Positions 43,197 to 52,525 of a stretch of 55,752 bases of DNA are shown here, piece after piece. A program made the position numbers and the translations under genes. Source of the stretch: JBDHAC01 sp039589195 (GTDB taxonomy: Bacteria > Gemmatimonadota > Gemmatimonadetes > Palauibacterales > Palauibacteraceae). The stretch is taken from the NCBI GenBank assembly GCA_039589195.1, contig JBDHHV010000036.1:1-55752 (forward strand), given 5' to 3'. Position 1 is the stretch's first letter. Every line of letters starts with the position of its first letter. The notes below the pieces were generated by a model that was not told the DNA's origin, made no database searches, and saw nothing but the letters and a program-made list of their open reading frames with translations.

Positions 43197-45113
43197 ATGT
43201 CTGAATCCACGCGACATACGACTTCGCGGCCGGTCACCGGTGGGGGAACGACAAGCCTCCTGCCGCGCCTGCGCGACCGCGACGTGGTGCTCGTGGCTGT
43301 CGCGGTCGGGCTCGTGGCGGGCCTCGCCGAGGCGATCCAGTCTGTACTCCGGTATGCCGTCGGGCGGCGGGCCGCCGGAGCGATCGTCTGGGGCGAGGTC
43401 TACTGGATGGCGCCGCTGGCGGCTTGTACGGTCTTCCTCATCCTCGCGCTGACCCTCTTGGCCCTGCGGCGTCTTACCCGGCGCGACCTGGTGGCCGGTC
43501 TGGCGCCGCTCCTGTTCGTGGCCATCGCCATCTACGGTTTCGGACGGTCGCTCGCACTGGGCATCGACCCGCGGGCGCTCCTGATTCTGGCGGCAGGTCT
43601 CGCCGCCGCGGTCACCAAGGGCATGGCTCGATGGACGTCGGGCATCCTTCGTTGGACCCGGCGTCTCACCGCCATCGGTGTGGCGGGACTCGTCATGTGG
43701 GCCGTGTGGGTACCTCAGGCGCGAAGCCTCGACCGACGTCAGGCTGCCCAAGGTCTGCCCGCTCCGACGGTACAGGGACCCAATATCCTCTTGATCGTCT
43801 GGGATACCGTGCGGGCCGCGAGCCTCTCCTTGTACGGGTATGAGCGGGAGACGACTCCGAACCTCGAGCGACTGGGCCAGGATGCCGTCGTGTTCGAGCG
43901 AGCGGTCGCGACGTCTTCCTGGACCCTACCTTCGCACGCCAGTCTGTTCACGGCACGGTACCCTCATGAGCACGGCGCGGATCGAGAGACCCCCCTCGAC
44001 GACCGATTCCCTACCCTGGCCGAAGTCCTCTCGGAGCGGGGGTACGAGACGGGAGGCTTCGTCGCCAACCTCCACTGGCTGGGCACCGCATTCGGGCTCA
44101 ACCGGGGGTTCCATCGCTGGGAGGACGAGTGGTGGTCGCCGTCGTCGGATCAGGTTCTCGGGTCGTGGTGGATCACAAGACGCGTCCAGGCCCGCCTCCG
44201 AGCGCATATCGGTGGCGGTCGGGCCGCGATCCGCGTCCCCGCCGACCGCGTGCAGGGGGCTTTTCTCGATTGGGTCGATCGACGCGAGGATGATCGGCCG
44301 TTCTTCGCCTTCCTGAACCTGTTCGACGCTCACGAGCCGTACGATCCGCCCGGCAGCCACCGATTCGCCGACGACGAGGCCCGATACTGGTGGAACTACC
44401 AGGTGCCGGATACGCTCGCGGCATCGGAGCTCTCGGACCTGCGAGACACCTACGACAGCTGCTTGTTCTATCTGGATCGAGAACTGGGGCAGCTGATAAG
44501 CGGGTTGGAGGCGCGTGGATTGCTCGAGAATACGCTCATCATCCTCACGTCGGATCACGGGGAGACGCTCGGTGAGAACCACCCGGGCGTGCTGGGACAT
44601 GCGACGAACATGTTCTTCGATGTCCTCAACGTCCCTCTCGTCGTTCGATATCCGGCGGAGTTCGCACCCGGGCGCCGCAGCGAGACGGTCAGTCTGGTGG
44701 ACCTCCCCGTGACGGTAATGGAAATCGTGGCGGGACCGGGCGGCAAGCATCCCTTCCCGGGGCATTCTCTGGCTCCCATGCTCACCGGAAGCGCGGACGA
44801 CCCAACCCCATCGTCAAGTCCTGCTTTTTCCCAGTCCAAGCCCGCCGACTATCACCTTCCGCACGACGTTTGGCCGATTTCGAAGGGCCCTCTGCATTCG
44901 CTCGTCGTTGACGGCCGGCACTACATCCGGAACGCGGTGGGCGGAGAGGTGCTGTTCGACGTCGACGCCGGCTATTGGGAGCGGGTCGATCTTTCCGACA
45001 CGCCCGAGGGGGCCGTCGCTCTCCCGCGCTACCGCGCCCGCGTGGACGGAGTGCTGCGTTCCGAAAGCCCTAGGGGATCTTCAAGCCCTAGGGGATCTTC
45101 GGGTCCGCGCTGA
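43197..45113 (+). CDS. Membrane sulfatase-like hydrolase/transferase, paralogue 2
   Basis: 638 residues from ATG 43197; a 34-residue upstream extension has no support. Same plan as paralogue 1: about five helices (30-190), then PNILLIVWDTVRAASLSLYG, SSWTLPSHASLFTARYPHEH with Thr as apparent nucleophile, and LIILTSDHGETLGENHPG. Similarity along the whole length indicates duplication. Faces the periplasm. The C-terminus carries the 18-bp tandem repeat at 45065-45100, giving SPRGSS twice, and overlaps the amidohydrolase gene end by 26 bases. Confidence 0.82.
   Translation: MSESTRHTTSRPVTGGGTTSLLPRLRDRDVVLVAVAVGLVAGLAEAIQSVLRYAVGRRAAGAIVWGEVYWMAPLAACTVFLILALTLLALRRLTRRDLVAGLAPLLFVAIAIYGFGRSLALGIDPRALLILAAGLAAAVTKGMARWTSGILRWTRRLTAIGVAGLVMWAVWVPQARSLDRRQAAQGLPAPTVQGPNILLIVWDTVRAASLSLYGYERETTPNLERLGQDAVVFERAVATSSWTLPSHASLFTARYPHEHGADRETPLDDRFPTLAEVLSERGYETGGFVANLHWLGTAFGLNRGFHRWEDEWWSPSSDQVLGSWWITRRVQARLRAHIGGGRAAIRVPADRVQGAFLDWVDRREDDRPFFAFLNLFDAHEPYDPPGSHRFADDEARYWWNYQVPDTLAASELSDLRDTYDSCLFYLDRELGQLISGLEARGLLENTLIILTSDHGETLGENHPGVLGHATNMFFDVLNVPLVVRYPAEFAPGRRSETVSLVDLPVTVMEIVAGPGGKHPFPGHSLAPMLTGSADDPTPSSSPAFSQSKPADYHLPHDVWPISKGPLHSLVVDGRHYIRNAVGGEVLFDVDAGYWERVDLSDTPEGAVALPRYRARVDGVLRSESPRGSSSPRGSSGPR
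45065..45100. repeat. 18-bp tandem duplication at a convergent gene overlap
   Basis: AAGCCCTAGGGGATCTTC at 45065-45082 is repeated exactly at 45083-45100. It is in frame in the sulfatase-like gene (six codons) and contains CTAG, which supplies the TAG stop of the amidohydrolase on the other strand (45088-45090). Confidence 0.85.
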
Positions 45114-46374
45114 ACCCGAGGCGGTCCAAGGCGATGCTCCCGTCGCTCATGACGAACAGGACATCCTGGTACGCGCCGATGTTCTCCAGAGGGTTCCTCT
45201 CCAGCACGAGAAGATCCGCCTCGTAACCGGGGGCCACGCGGCCCACGCGATCGTCGATGCCGAGGAGCTCGGCGGCCGTGGTGGTGGCCGCGCGAATGGC
45301 GTCCAGGGGCGCGAGTCCGACACCGACGAGCTCGATGAGCTCGTGGCTGAGACGTAGCACGCTCCCGGAGCCATACCCGGTGTCTGTGGCGGCCGCGATC
45401 TTGACCCCGAGGCGGTGGGCGGTCGCCGCGGTCTCCCGCACCCGAGGCAGCATATGTCGTCCGCGGATCTGGAGTACGGCGTTGTCGTAGTCGCCCCCCG
45501 GCAGCGTGAGATCCGACACCACCGCGATCGTGGGAACCAGGAAGGTGCCACGCTCGAGCATGTGTCCAAGCGTCTCTTCGCTCAGATACGTGCCGTGCTC
45601 GATACTGCGTACGCCCGCGAGAACGGCCGCGCGGCCTCCCTCGTCTCCGTGCGCATGGGCAGCCACGGGTACGCCCGCGGCCCCGGCCTCCTCGACGAGC
45701 GCGCGTAGCTCGGTCTCGTTGAAGAACGCGACGCGCGGGTCGGTCTCGGGCAACCCGGCACGCTCGGTGGCGTTGACCTTGATGAAATCCACGTCGTGGT
45801 CGAGCATCACGCGCCCCATCCGGCGCAGCGCCGCTGCCCCACGCACATCGGTTCCCATGAGGTCGGCCAGCTCCGGAGCATCCAGAAACAGACCCTCGGC
45901 GGGTCGGGGGCGGACATGATACCCGGCGGCGAGGATCTCTGGCGCGAGGACCGCCCCGGCGCGGACCAGCTCCCGCAGCCCCACATCGGCGAAGAAGCCG
46001 GCGCCCATCGAGCGCGCGGTGGTCACGCCCGAAAGCAAAGCCCGGCGAGCCGCGGCCAGATCGGAAATGTGCACGTGCGCATCGATGAGGCCCGGGACCA
46101 GGTGACGGCCCCCGAGGTCTATCACGGCCGCGTCCTCCGGAGCGTCGCCACCGGCCTGCACGCTCATGATCCTCCCGTCGCGGACGATCACCGTCGCGTC
46201 CTCCACCGGCGTACCGGCAGCCGGGTCGATGACCACCGCGTGCACGAAGGCGATGGGGGAGGTTTCCTGCGACTGTGCCGCGACCGGTGTCGGCAGGGCG
46301 CCGACCAGAGCTCCGGCCAGGGCCAAACCCGTGATTCGGGCGGGCGTGTAGCGAGATGACGAGATCGACCTCAT
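45088..46374 (-). CDS. Secreted metal-dependent amidohydrolase
   Basis: 428 residues from ATG 46374 (AGGAGG upstream). Signal peptide TGLALAGALVGALPTPVAAQ. LVPGLIDAHVHISDLA holds the HxH metal motif; FIKVNATERAGLPE, VAAHAHGDEGGR, VRSIEHGTYLS and AATDTGYGSGSVLRLSHEL give the further Lys/His/His/Asp ligands of the TIM-barrel amidohydrolases (imidazolonepropionase/prolidase-like group). Exported; substrate possibly a dipeptide or cyclic amide. Single gene, divergent from the CHAD gene. Confidence 0.92.
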   Translation of the reverse strand: MRSISSSRYTPARITGLALAGALVGALPTPVAAQSQETSPIAFVHAVVIDPAAGTPVEDATVIVRDGRIMSVQAGGDAPEDAAVIDLGGRHLVPGLIDAHVHISDLAAARRALLSGVTTARSMGAGFFADVGLRELVRAGAVLAPEILAAGYHVRPRPAEGLFLDAPELADLMGTDVRGAAALRRMGRVMLDHDVDFIKVNATERAGLPETDPRVAFFNETELRALVEEAGAAGVPVAAHAHGDEGGRAAVLAGVRSIEHGTYLSEETLGHMLERGTFLVPTIAVVSDLTLPGGDYDNAVLQIRGRHMLPRVRETAATAHRLGVKIAAATDTGYGSGSVLRLSHELIELVGVGLAPLDAIRAATTTAAELLGIDDRVGRVAPGYEADLLVLERNPLENIGAYQDVLFVMSDGSIALDRLGFSADPKIP

Positions 46375-46621
46375 CCGTACCTCCTGGGATCGGGACCAGC
46401 CCCAACGACCGGCGCGAACCACGGTCTGTTTCTCGGGCGCCCCGAGGTGGGGCAGCCGGCGGTACAGCCTATCGTGTACACCGGGAGCGGTTGACGCCAC
46501 CCTCACGCCTTTTTCGAGGCAGCTTGGGTTGTCGGTCACGGTGCGCGTATCTTGTGGGTTCCCCGGCGCTGGCTGCGCACACCTGCCCGGGTCGCGACGG
46601 CGCCCCTTCGGAGGAGTCCCG

Positions 46622-47539
46622 ATGTTCCAGCTCGAGGCCAGTGAGACGCTTTCGGCCGGCCTCCGACGGCTCCTTCTCCAGCAGATCGACGTTGCGCACG
46701 ATCAGGTGGCGTCCAGCGGTCCGCGCCACGTCCAGGTGCACGAGGCGCGTAAGGCGTTCAAGCGTTGCCGCGCTTTGCTTCGCTTCGCGCGCGACGAGCT
46801 GGACGCCCAAGCCTACTCCGGGCTCAATCGGACCTTCCGCGACGCGGGACGGCATCTCGCGGCGAGCCGGAGCAGTTGGGTCCTGCGGCGGCTGGCCGGG
46901 CGCTTTGGCAGCGAGGCCGAGGAGCCCGTCGTGGTCGAGGCCTTCGCCGCCTTACGGGCCTCGTTGGACGACGGCGAGCCCGAGGAGCCGGGAGGAGTGG
47001 ACGACGAAGGCCGGCTCACAGCGGCCCTGAGCGCCGCTCGCGACCGCGTCGACCGGTGGCCCATCGCGCGGGACGACTTCGACCTCGTCCGCCCGGGACT
47101 GGTTCGGGTCTATCGAACAGGTCGAAGGCGAATGAAAGCAGCGTGGCGTGAGCCCAGCGGCGAGCGGTTCCACGAGTGGCGGAAGGTCGTCAAGTATCTT
47201 TGGCACCAGATCGAGGTTCTGGCGCCCACCAACCCGTCGATTCTCGAGCCATCGGCGGAGGCCGTGCACTCGTTGGCGGACCTCTTGGGAGACGAGCACG
47301 ACCTCTGCGAGCTTCTCCAGGCAGCCCGTGGCGGGGGCGCGACGCCGAGCGACGCCGGACTCCAGGCCGTGGAACGGCGGTTGGAGGAGGAGCGTTCTAG
47401 CATCCGGCGCGCCATATGGCCGATCGCGGAGGGCGTGTATCGCGAGAAGCCGGGCGAGTTCGCGGCCCGTTTGGCGCAGTATTGGGAGGAATGGCGCGTA
47501 GAGGCCGCGCCACAAGGGGTCGGAGGATATGGTGTCTGA
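46622..47539 (+). CDS. CHAD-domain protein
   Basis: 305 residues from ATG 46622 with GGAGGAG upstream. Helical bundle with conserved basic/histidine sites: VQVHEARKAFKRCRALLRFA, RFHEWRKVVKYLWHQIEVLA and LADLLGDEHDLCELLQ, the CHAD pattern (conserved histidine alpha-helical). CHAD proteins bind inorganic polyphosphate and associate with polyphosphate granules. It lies 90 bases upstream of ppk1 in the same direction, a frequent pairing. Confidence 0.9.
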   Translation: MFQLEASETLSAGLRRLLLQQIDVAHDQVASSGPRHVQVHEARKAFKRCRALLRFARDELDAQAYSGLNRTFRDAGRHLAASRSSWVLRRLAGRFGSEAEEPVVVEAFAALRASLDDGEPEEPGGVDDEGRLTAALSAARDRVDRWPIARDDFDLVRPGLVRVYRTGRRRMKAAWREPSGERFHEWRKVVKYLWHQIEVLAPTNPSILEPSAEAVHSLADLLGDEHDLCELLQAARGGGATPSDAGLQAVERRLEEERSSIRRAIWPIAEGVYREKPGEFAARLAQYWEEWRVEAAPQGVGGYGV

Positions 47540-47629
47540 GTGCGACAAGAGCTCCGCTCCGAGATGTCCACGTCGGGCGGCATCCGAGGTTGACAGCTGC
47601 GGCCCAGGGATCACGGGCCGGGGGTCCGA

Positions 47630-49996
47630 ATGAGCCAGAACCCGACCGAGGGTGAGCGCGGTGTGGCCGGCGAGACGCACGGAAACGGGCAACGAAAACC
47701 GGTCGCGGAGCAGGTTCCGAGACGAATCCCGATCTCCGGGCCGACTCCCGAGACCGATCGTCCGACCGCGGACACCGATCGTCCAACGCCCGAGACCGAT
47801 CGACCGGCTCCAGCGCCCACCCCCGCCGACGGCGGCGAGGGGTTCGCGATCCCTTGGGCCGTCTCGCCCCGTGACGTCCCAGCGGATGTGGAGTCTGGCG
47901 ACCCATCATTGTTCCTCAACCGGGAGTTGAGCTGGCTGGACTTCAATTGGCGAGTTCTGGACAAGGCGCTCGACGCGCGCACACCCCTCGTCGAGCGCAT
48001 CCGGTTCCTCGCGATCACCGCCAGCAACCTCGACGAGTTCTTCATGAAGCGGGTCGGCGGGTTGAAGAGGCAGCTCGCAGCGGGCCTGGTGCGGCTTTCT
48101 CTCGATGGTCGGACGCCGGGGGAGCAGCTCGAGCTCATCCGCGAGGCCGTCTCGCAGGCGAACGCGAAGATGCTGGAGACCTGGCGCGAGCTGCAGGAGC
48201 CGCTCGCGGACAAGGGCGGGATCAAGGTACAGCGGTATGAAGCGCTGACGGAGGGCGAGCGAGAGCGACTGCACGAGCTCTTCCTCCGCGAGATCTATCC
48301 GACGCTCACTCCGCTCGCCGTCGACCCCGCACATCCCTTCCCGTTCATCTCCAATCTGAGCGTCTCGCTCGCCGTCGTGCTTCGGCACCCCGAGCGCCGC
48401 ACGATGCACTTCGCGCGCGTGAAGATCCCCACGAGCCGTTCACGCTGGGTCCAGCTCGAGGAAGACGGAGGGTTCCTTCCCGTCGAGGAGCTGGTGCGCG
48501 CACATGTGGACGAGCTGTTCCGAGGGATGAAGCTGCAGTCCGCCCACCTGTTCCGAGTGACGCGCAATGCCGATCTGCGTCGGGCCGAGGAGGAGGCGGA
48601 CGATCTGATCCGGATGATCTCGGAGGAGCTCCGCGAGCGCCGCTTCGCCTCCGTGGTCCGTCTGGAGGTCGAGCCTCAGATGCCGGAATCCGTTCGTGCA
48701 CTTCTTCTCCGCGAGCTCCAGTTGGAGACGGAAGACCTGTACGAGGTCGACGGGTTGCTGGACCTGGCCAGCCTGACGGAGCTCAGCGAGGCCGCCGGGC
48801 CGAAGCATCGGTTTGACCCCTGGGAGCCGCTCATCCCACCGCAGCTCCTGCTCGAGCGTGAGGCCGAGGACACGCGTCACCTGTTCGAGGTACTTCAGCA
48901 GCAGGACCTGCTCGTTCATCACCCCTATGATTCGTTCGCCGCGTCGGTGCAGAGATTCGTGGAGGAAGCGGCGGACGACCCCTCGGTCCTGGCCATCAAG
49001 CAAACTCTGTATCGCACCTCGGACGATTCCCCCGTCGTCCGGGCACTCGTACGCGCCGCCGAGGCGGGGAAGCAGGTGGCCGTACTGGTCGAGGTGAAGG
49101 CGCGCTTCGACGAGGCGGAGAACATCGGTTGGGGGCGGCTCCTCACGGAGGCGGGGGCGCATGTCACATACGGAGTAACGGGTCTCAAGACGCACGCCAA
49201 GGTCGCGCTGGTTCTGCGCGACGAGCCCGACGGCATCCGGGCGTACACGCACGTGGGGACAGGCAACTACCACTCGGGCACTGCCCGCCTGTACACCGAC
49301 ATGGGGCTGCTGACGAGCCGACCGGATATCGGACGGGACGCCGTGAACCTGTTCCACTATCTGACCGGCTACGCACCCGAGCAGGAGTACACGAACCTGC
49401 TGATCGCCCCCCGTGACCTGCGTCCGACGTTCATGGAGCTCATCGAGCGCGAGATCGAGCACCAGCGCGAGTCCGGATCCGGGCGGATCATCGCCAAGAT
49501 GAACGGGCTGGACGACGGAGGGATGATCGAGGCCTTGTACCGCGCGTCAGGAGAGGGCGTGCAAATCGACCTGATCGTTCGCGGTCTGTGCCGTTTGCGC
49601 CCCGGTCTCCCCGGAATCAGCGAGAACATCCGGGTCCGGAGCATCATCGGACGGTTTCTCGAGCACGACCGGATCTATTGGTTCGAGAACGGAGCGCAGT
49701 CGAGGGCTTTCCTCGGCAGCGCCGACTGGCGTCGCCGCAATCTCGATGACCGCGTAGAGGCGCTCGTCGAGATCAAGGGGAAGAAGCTGAAGAAGCAGCT
49801 TCGCCGCGTCCTGAGGGAGGCGCTGAGGGACAACGAGCTCTCTTGGGAGCTGTCGCCGGACGGCACGTGGGTGCGTTGCCGGCCCGCTGAGGGGCAAAAG
49901 CGGCGCAACTACCACCGTGGGATGATGCGTCGGGCGCGCAAGCGCCGCATGAGGTTTGGCGCGTGGGACCTCCCGCCCCTTCCGACCAAGGGATAA
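47630..49996 (+). CDS. ppk1: Polyphosphate kinase 1
   Basis: 788 residues, longer than usual because of an N-terminal Pro/Thr/Asp-rich extension (about 1-85) with ETDRP/ADTDRP repeats. FLNRELSWLDFNWRVLDKAL begins the conserved part; LAITASNLDEFFMKRVGG follows. Catalytic histidine segment LKTHAKVALVLRDE (about 520-530), HVGTGNYHSGTARLYTDMG (about 541-560), and the C-terminal R-K-rich tail match PPK1. It reversibly makes polyP from ATP. With CHAD upstream it forms a polyP module. Confidence 0.96.
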   Translation: MSQNPTEGERGVAGETHGNGQRKPVAEQVPRRIPISGPTPETDRPTADTDRPTPETDRPAPAPTPADGGEGFAIPWAVSPRDVPADVESGDPSLFLNRELSWLDFNWRVLDKALDARTPLVERIRFLAITASNLDEFFMKRVGGLKRQLAAGLVRLSLDGRTPGEQLELIREAVSQANAKMLETWRELQEPLADKGGIKVQRYEALTEGERERLHELFLREIYPTLTPLAVDPAHPFPFISNLSVSLAVVLRHPERRTMHFARVKIPTSRSRWVQLEEDGGFLPVEELVRAHVDELFRGMKLQSAHLFRVTRNADLRRAEEEADDLIRMISEELRERRFASVVRLEVEPQMPESVRALLLRELQLETEDLYEVDGLLDLASLTELSEAAGPKHRFDPWEPLIPPQLLLEREAEDTRHLFEVLQQQDLLVHHPYDSFAASVQRFVEEAADDPSVLAIKQTLYRTSDDSPVVRALVRAAEAGKQVAVLVEVKARFDEAENIGWGRLLTEAGAHVTYGVTGLKTHAKVALVLRDEPDGIRAYTHVGTGNYHSGTARLYTDMGLLTSRPDIGRDAVNLFHYLTGYAPEQEYTNLLIAPRDLRPTFMELIEREIEHQRESGSGRIIAKMNGLDDGGMIEALYRASGEGVQIDLIVRGLCRLRPGLPGISENIRVRSIIGRFLEHDRIYWFENGAQSRAFLGSADWRRRNLDDRVEALVEIKGKKLKKQLRRVLREALRDNELSWELSPDGTWVRCRPAEGQKRRNYHRGMMRRARKRRMRFGAWDLPPLPTKG

Positions 49997-50066
49997 TACC
50001 CCGGGATCACTCTCCAGCCGCAGCCTCCCCCCTGGCCCAGGAGTCGCGACAGGAAGGTGGCGCTCC

Positions 50067-51139
50067 TCAGAAATAGAACTGGTATTGCGCCCTGAACGCG
50101 CTCTCGGTGTCCCGGCCACCCGAGAGAAGCGCGAGGTCCCAGTTCACGGCCAACTTGTTCCGGCCATCGAAGAAGAGTTGGAGACCGGGTGTCAGGCCCC
50201 ACGCGATGTCATCGTCCGCGTCCGTGTCTGGATCCGCCATCGTGACCCGAAACAGGGGCTCGATCGCTTCGAGGAAGAAGTTGCCATTCATTGCGAGCTT
50301 GTATGACCCGATCGTCTGCCAGGTGACCATGTTCGGCAATGGATCCCCGGCCTCGAGGTCCACCTCGCCAGTGATCGTTGGCAAGGAGTTCTTCCCGAGA
50401 AGCAAACCTGCCTGCACGTGTGGCCCGCTGTTGAAGTCGCCGAGCTCCGCCCAGAGCTCGCCGACGAAGAAATACTCCCCATCCAATTGTCCGTTCTCCC
50501 GCTCGAACGGCGCGTCCGTAACCGACCCGCCTACGGCGACCTCCAATGGGAGTGAGCCCGCGGACAGCTTCGCCCGGACGCGACCCACGAATTGCTTGCC
50601 GCTGTTCTCGTCCCGGTTATCGGCTGCGAGATTGCCGTTGAACACACCGACCCAGTAATGGAATCGGTCGTTCGGCGTGCTCCCGTCGACCATGACGCCG
50701 ATATCGCGATCCGAGAGACGGTTCCCGGCCGAGAGCGCTGAGAACGATGCCACGGGAAGTCCGGGGATCAGGATCGCGCGCTCGATCGCGACGAACTCGC
50801 TCGAGCTGGTGAGCTGGAACCCATCGAACGGGCGCTTGAAGTGGCCCATTGTGATCCGTGCGTGAGGGTGTTCCATGTCGGGTGCGAGGTTGAGCCGCCC
50901 GTACGCGTCCGCGAGGCGAACCCCGTCGATCCGCCCAAAATCGGGCTGGATCCGTCCGCTGATCCACTCGTTCACTTTGATGTCCACCCGAAGTCGGATT
51001 CGACGGGCGAACATGTCCACCGAGGGTACGTCGTTCGCGCATGCCGAGGTGGTATCCTCTTCCGCGAACCCTGAGCAACTGCTCGTTGCCAACTGCATCT
51101 GGAGCCGGCCGCCCAGGCCTATCTCCAGAGCATCGGATC
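50067..51139 (-). pseudogene. Phosphate-selective porin (OprP/OprO-like), 5' end lost to an IS
   Basis: The frame from the IS boundary (51139) to the stop at 50067 encodes about 350 residues of a 16-strand-type barrel: ALEIGLGGRLQMQLATSS, FARRIRLRVDIKVNEWISGR, ITMGHFKRPFDGFQLTSS, DIGVMVDGSTPNDRFHYWVG and a C-terminal Phe (AQYQFYF). No signal peptide or start is present; the 65 bases on the other side of the IS do not supply one in frame. Normally it would admit phosphate or pyrophosphate. It converges with ppk1. Confidence 0.85.
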
Positions 51140-51234
51140 TGACCCCCAGAAGTTGAACACCCCCCCTTTGTGAAGTTGACCTCCGGGAGTGGTGCTGCCC
51201 AGGGTGGAGTCGGGCAGACGAGAAGGAGGTCGCC

Positions 51235-51506
51235 ATGGCGAGGCGCACGTATCCGCCGAAGCTCAAGGCACAGGGGAGGTCCTGACGGGGGAGAAGACGC
51301 CCGGGCAGGTAGCGAAGGCGTACGGGGTGCACCCGCACTCGGTCCAGCTCTGGAAGAAGCGGTTCCTGGAGCGAGCACCGGAGATCTTCGCCGAGGAGGG
51401 GACGGTCGAGGAATACGAGCGCCGGATCCGGGATCTGGAGCAGCTGCTGGGGAAGAAGGAGGTAGAGATCGCGCTTTTAAAAAACTTCTTGGGCCAGAGC
51501 GGCTGA
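51235..51506 (+). pseudogene. IS3 orfA (helix-turn-helix protein), frameshifted
   Basis: AAGGAGGT precedes ATG 51235, which reads MARRTYPPKLKAQGRS and stops at 51285. The rest of orfA continues in another frame: EVLTGEKTPGQVAKAYGVHP, VQLWKKRFLERAPEIFAEE and a leucine-zipper-like end, KKEVEIALLKNFLGQSG. Comparison with KAQVVxEVLxGEK-type relatives suggests a deletion of about 7 bases near 51275. Confidence 0.8.
51479..51485 (+). promoter_or_regulatory. Programmed -1 ribosomal frameshift heptamer A AAA AAC
   Basis: The heptamer is in register with orfA codons TTA AAA AAC; slipping back one base leads into the orfB frame (KKLLGPERL). This is the classic IS3-family arrangement for making the OrfAB transposase. 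Confidence 0.75.
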
Positions 51507-51508
51507 GC

Positions 51509-52406
51509 GTGGTGGAGAAGGTGGCGCTCGTCTCCGGGGTGCGCGACTGGCATGGTCTCGCAGCCGCCCTTCGGGCGCTGGAGCTTCCGCGATCGACGTG
51601 GTACTACCATACCCGTCGGCGTGTGGGCTACGCGGAGAAGTACGCGCACCTCAGGGAACCGCTGGAAGCGATCGCCGAGCAGCACTCGGAGTACGGATAC
51701 CGCCGGGCTACATCGGAGCTCAGAGAGACCTACGGGTACCGGGTGAACCGGAAGGTGGTCGAGCGGCTCCACCGGCTGTGGGATCTCCCGCTCAAACGCA
51801 CCGTCATGGCCCCGAAGCCGAGCGCCGTCCGGCAGGTGATCGACGTCGCTGGTCCCCGAGCGAACCTGCTCTCGAGGCGGGAGAAGTCCGAGATCGGGCC
51901 GCTGGAGGTCTTCTACACGGACTTCACCGAGCTCCGCTACGCCAGCGGAAGCCGGAAGGCGTGGCTGATCCCGATCCTCGATCACACGACGAAGTACGTG
52001 CCCGGCTTCGCCGTCGGGGAGAGACCGAACTCCGAGCTCGCTCTCTCGGCGTGGAAACGGGCGACGGCGTGCCTGTCGAGCTGGAAGCCCTCGCTCGACG
52101 GCGTGATCGTGCATCAGGATCAGGATCCCGTGTTCACGAGCTACGCCTGGACCGGCCAACTGCTCTCCGACGGAGTGCGACTCTCATTTGCGCTCCGCGG
52201 GGCGAAGGACAACCCCGAGATGGAGAGCTTCTTCGGCAGGTTTCAAGGTCGAGAACCGCTCGCTGCTGCTGGACGCTCGCTCCCTCGAGGAGCTCGCCGC
52301 CGTCGTCCGGCAACGAGTGCAGTACTATAATCGGGTGCGTCGGCACTCCTCCCTCGGAGACCGACCTCCCCTGGCGTTCATCGAGAGGCTCTACCGCGAG
52401 GGCTGA
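51509..52406 (+). pseudogene. IS3 orfB transposase (DDE integrase core), frameshifted
   Basis: From GTG 51509. HTH_21-like EYGYRRATSELRETYGYRVN, then the rve core: first Asp in EVFYTDFTELRYASGS, second in IVHQDQDPVFTSYAW, Glu in NPEMESFFGRF. At 52241-52243 one extra T shifts the frame; the rest (VENRSLLLDARSLEELAAVV, QYYNRVRRHSSLGDRPPLAF) ends at 52406. The catalytic triad is intact but the C-terminus is out of frame. Confidence 0.85.
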
Positions 52407-52525
52407 GCAGCACAATAAACCCGGAGGCGGGTGTTCAACTTTCGGGGGTCACTTCAGATCGCCTCACCGACCGCACCAATCGCTTCCCAGTTCAAAGACG
52501 GACCTTCCTCCGCGATCGACGGCGT

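Larger units (their letters stand above)
51140..52456 (+). mobile_element. IS3-family insertion sequence, decayed, about 1.3 kb
   Basis: Left inverted repeat begins at 51140 with TGACCCCCAGAAGTTGAACA; the right end reads TGTTCAACTTTCGGGGGTCA up to 52451, then CTTCA. GATC flanks both sides (51136-51139 and 52457-52460), a candidate 4-bp target duplication if the right end extends to 52456, but the two tips then differ in length. It contains orfA and orfB with a programmed -1 frameshift site, and both have indels, so it cannot transpose by itself. It cuts the porin gene. Confidence 0.88.
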
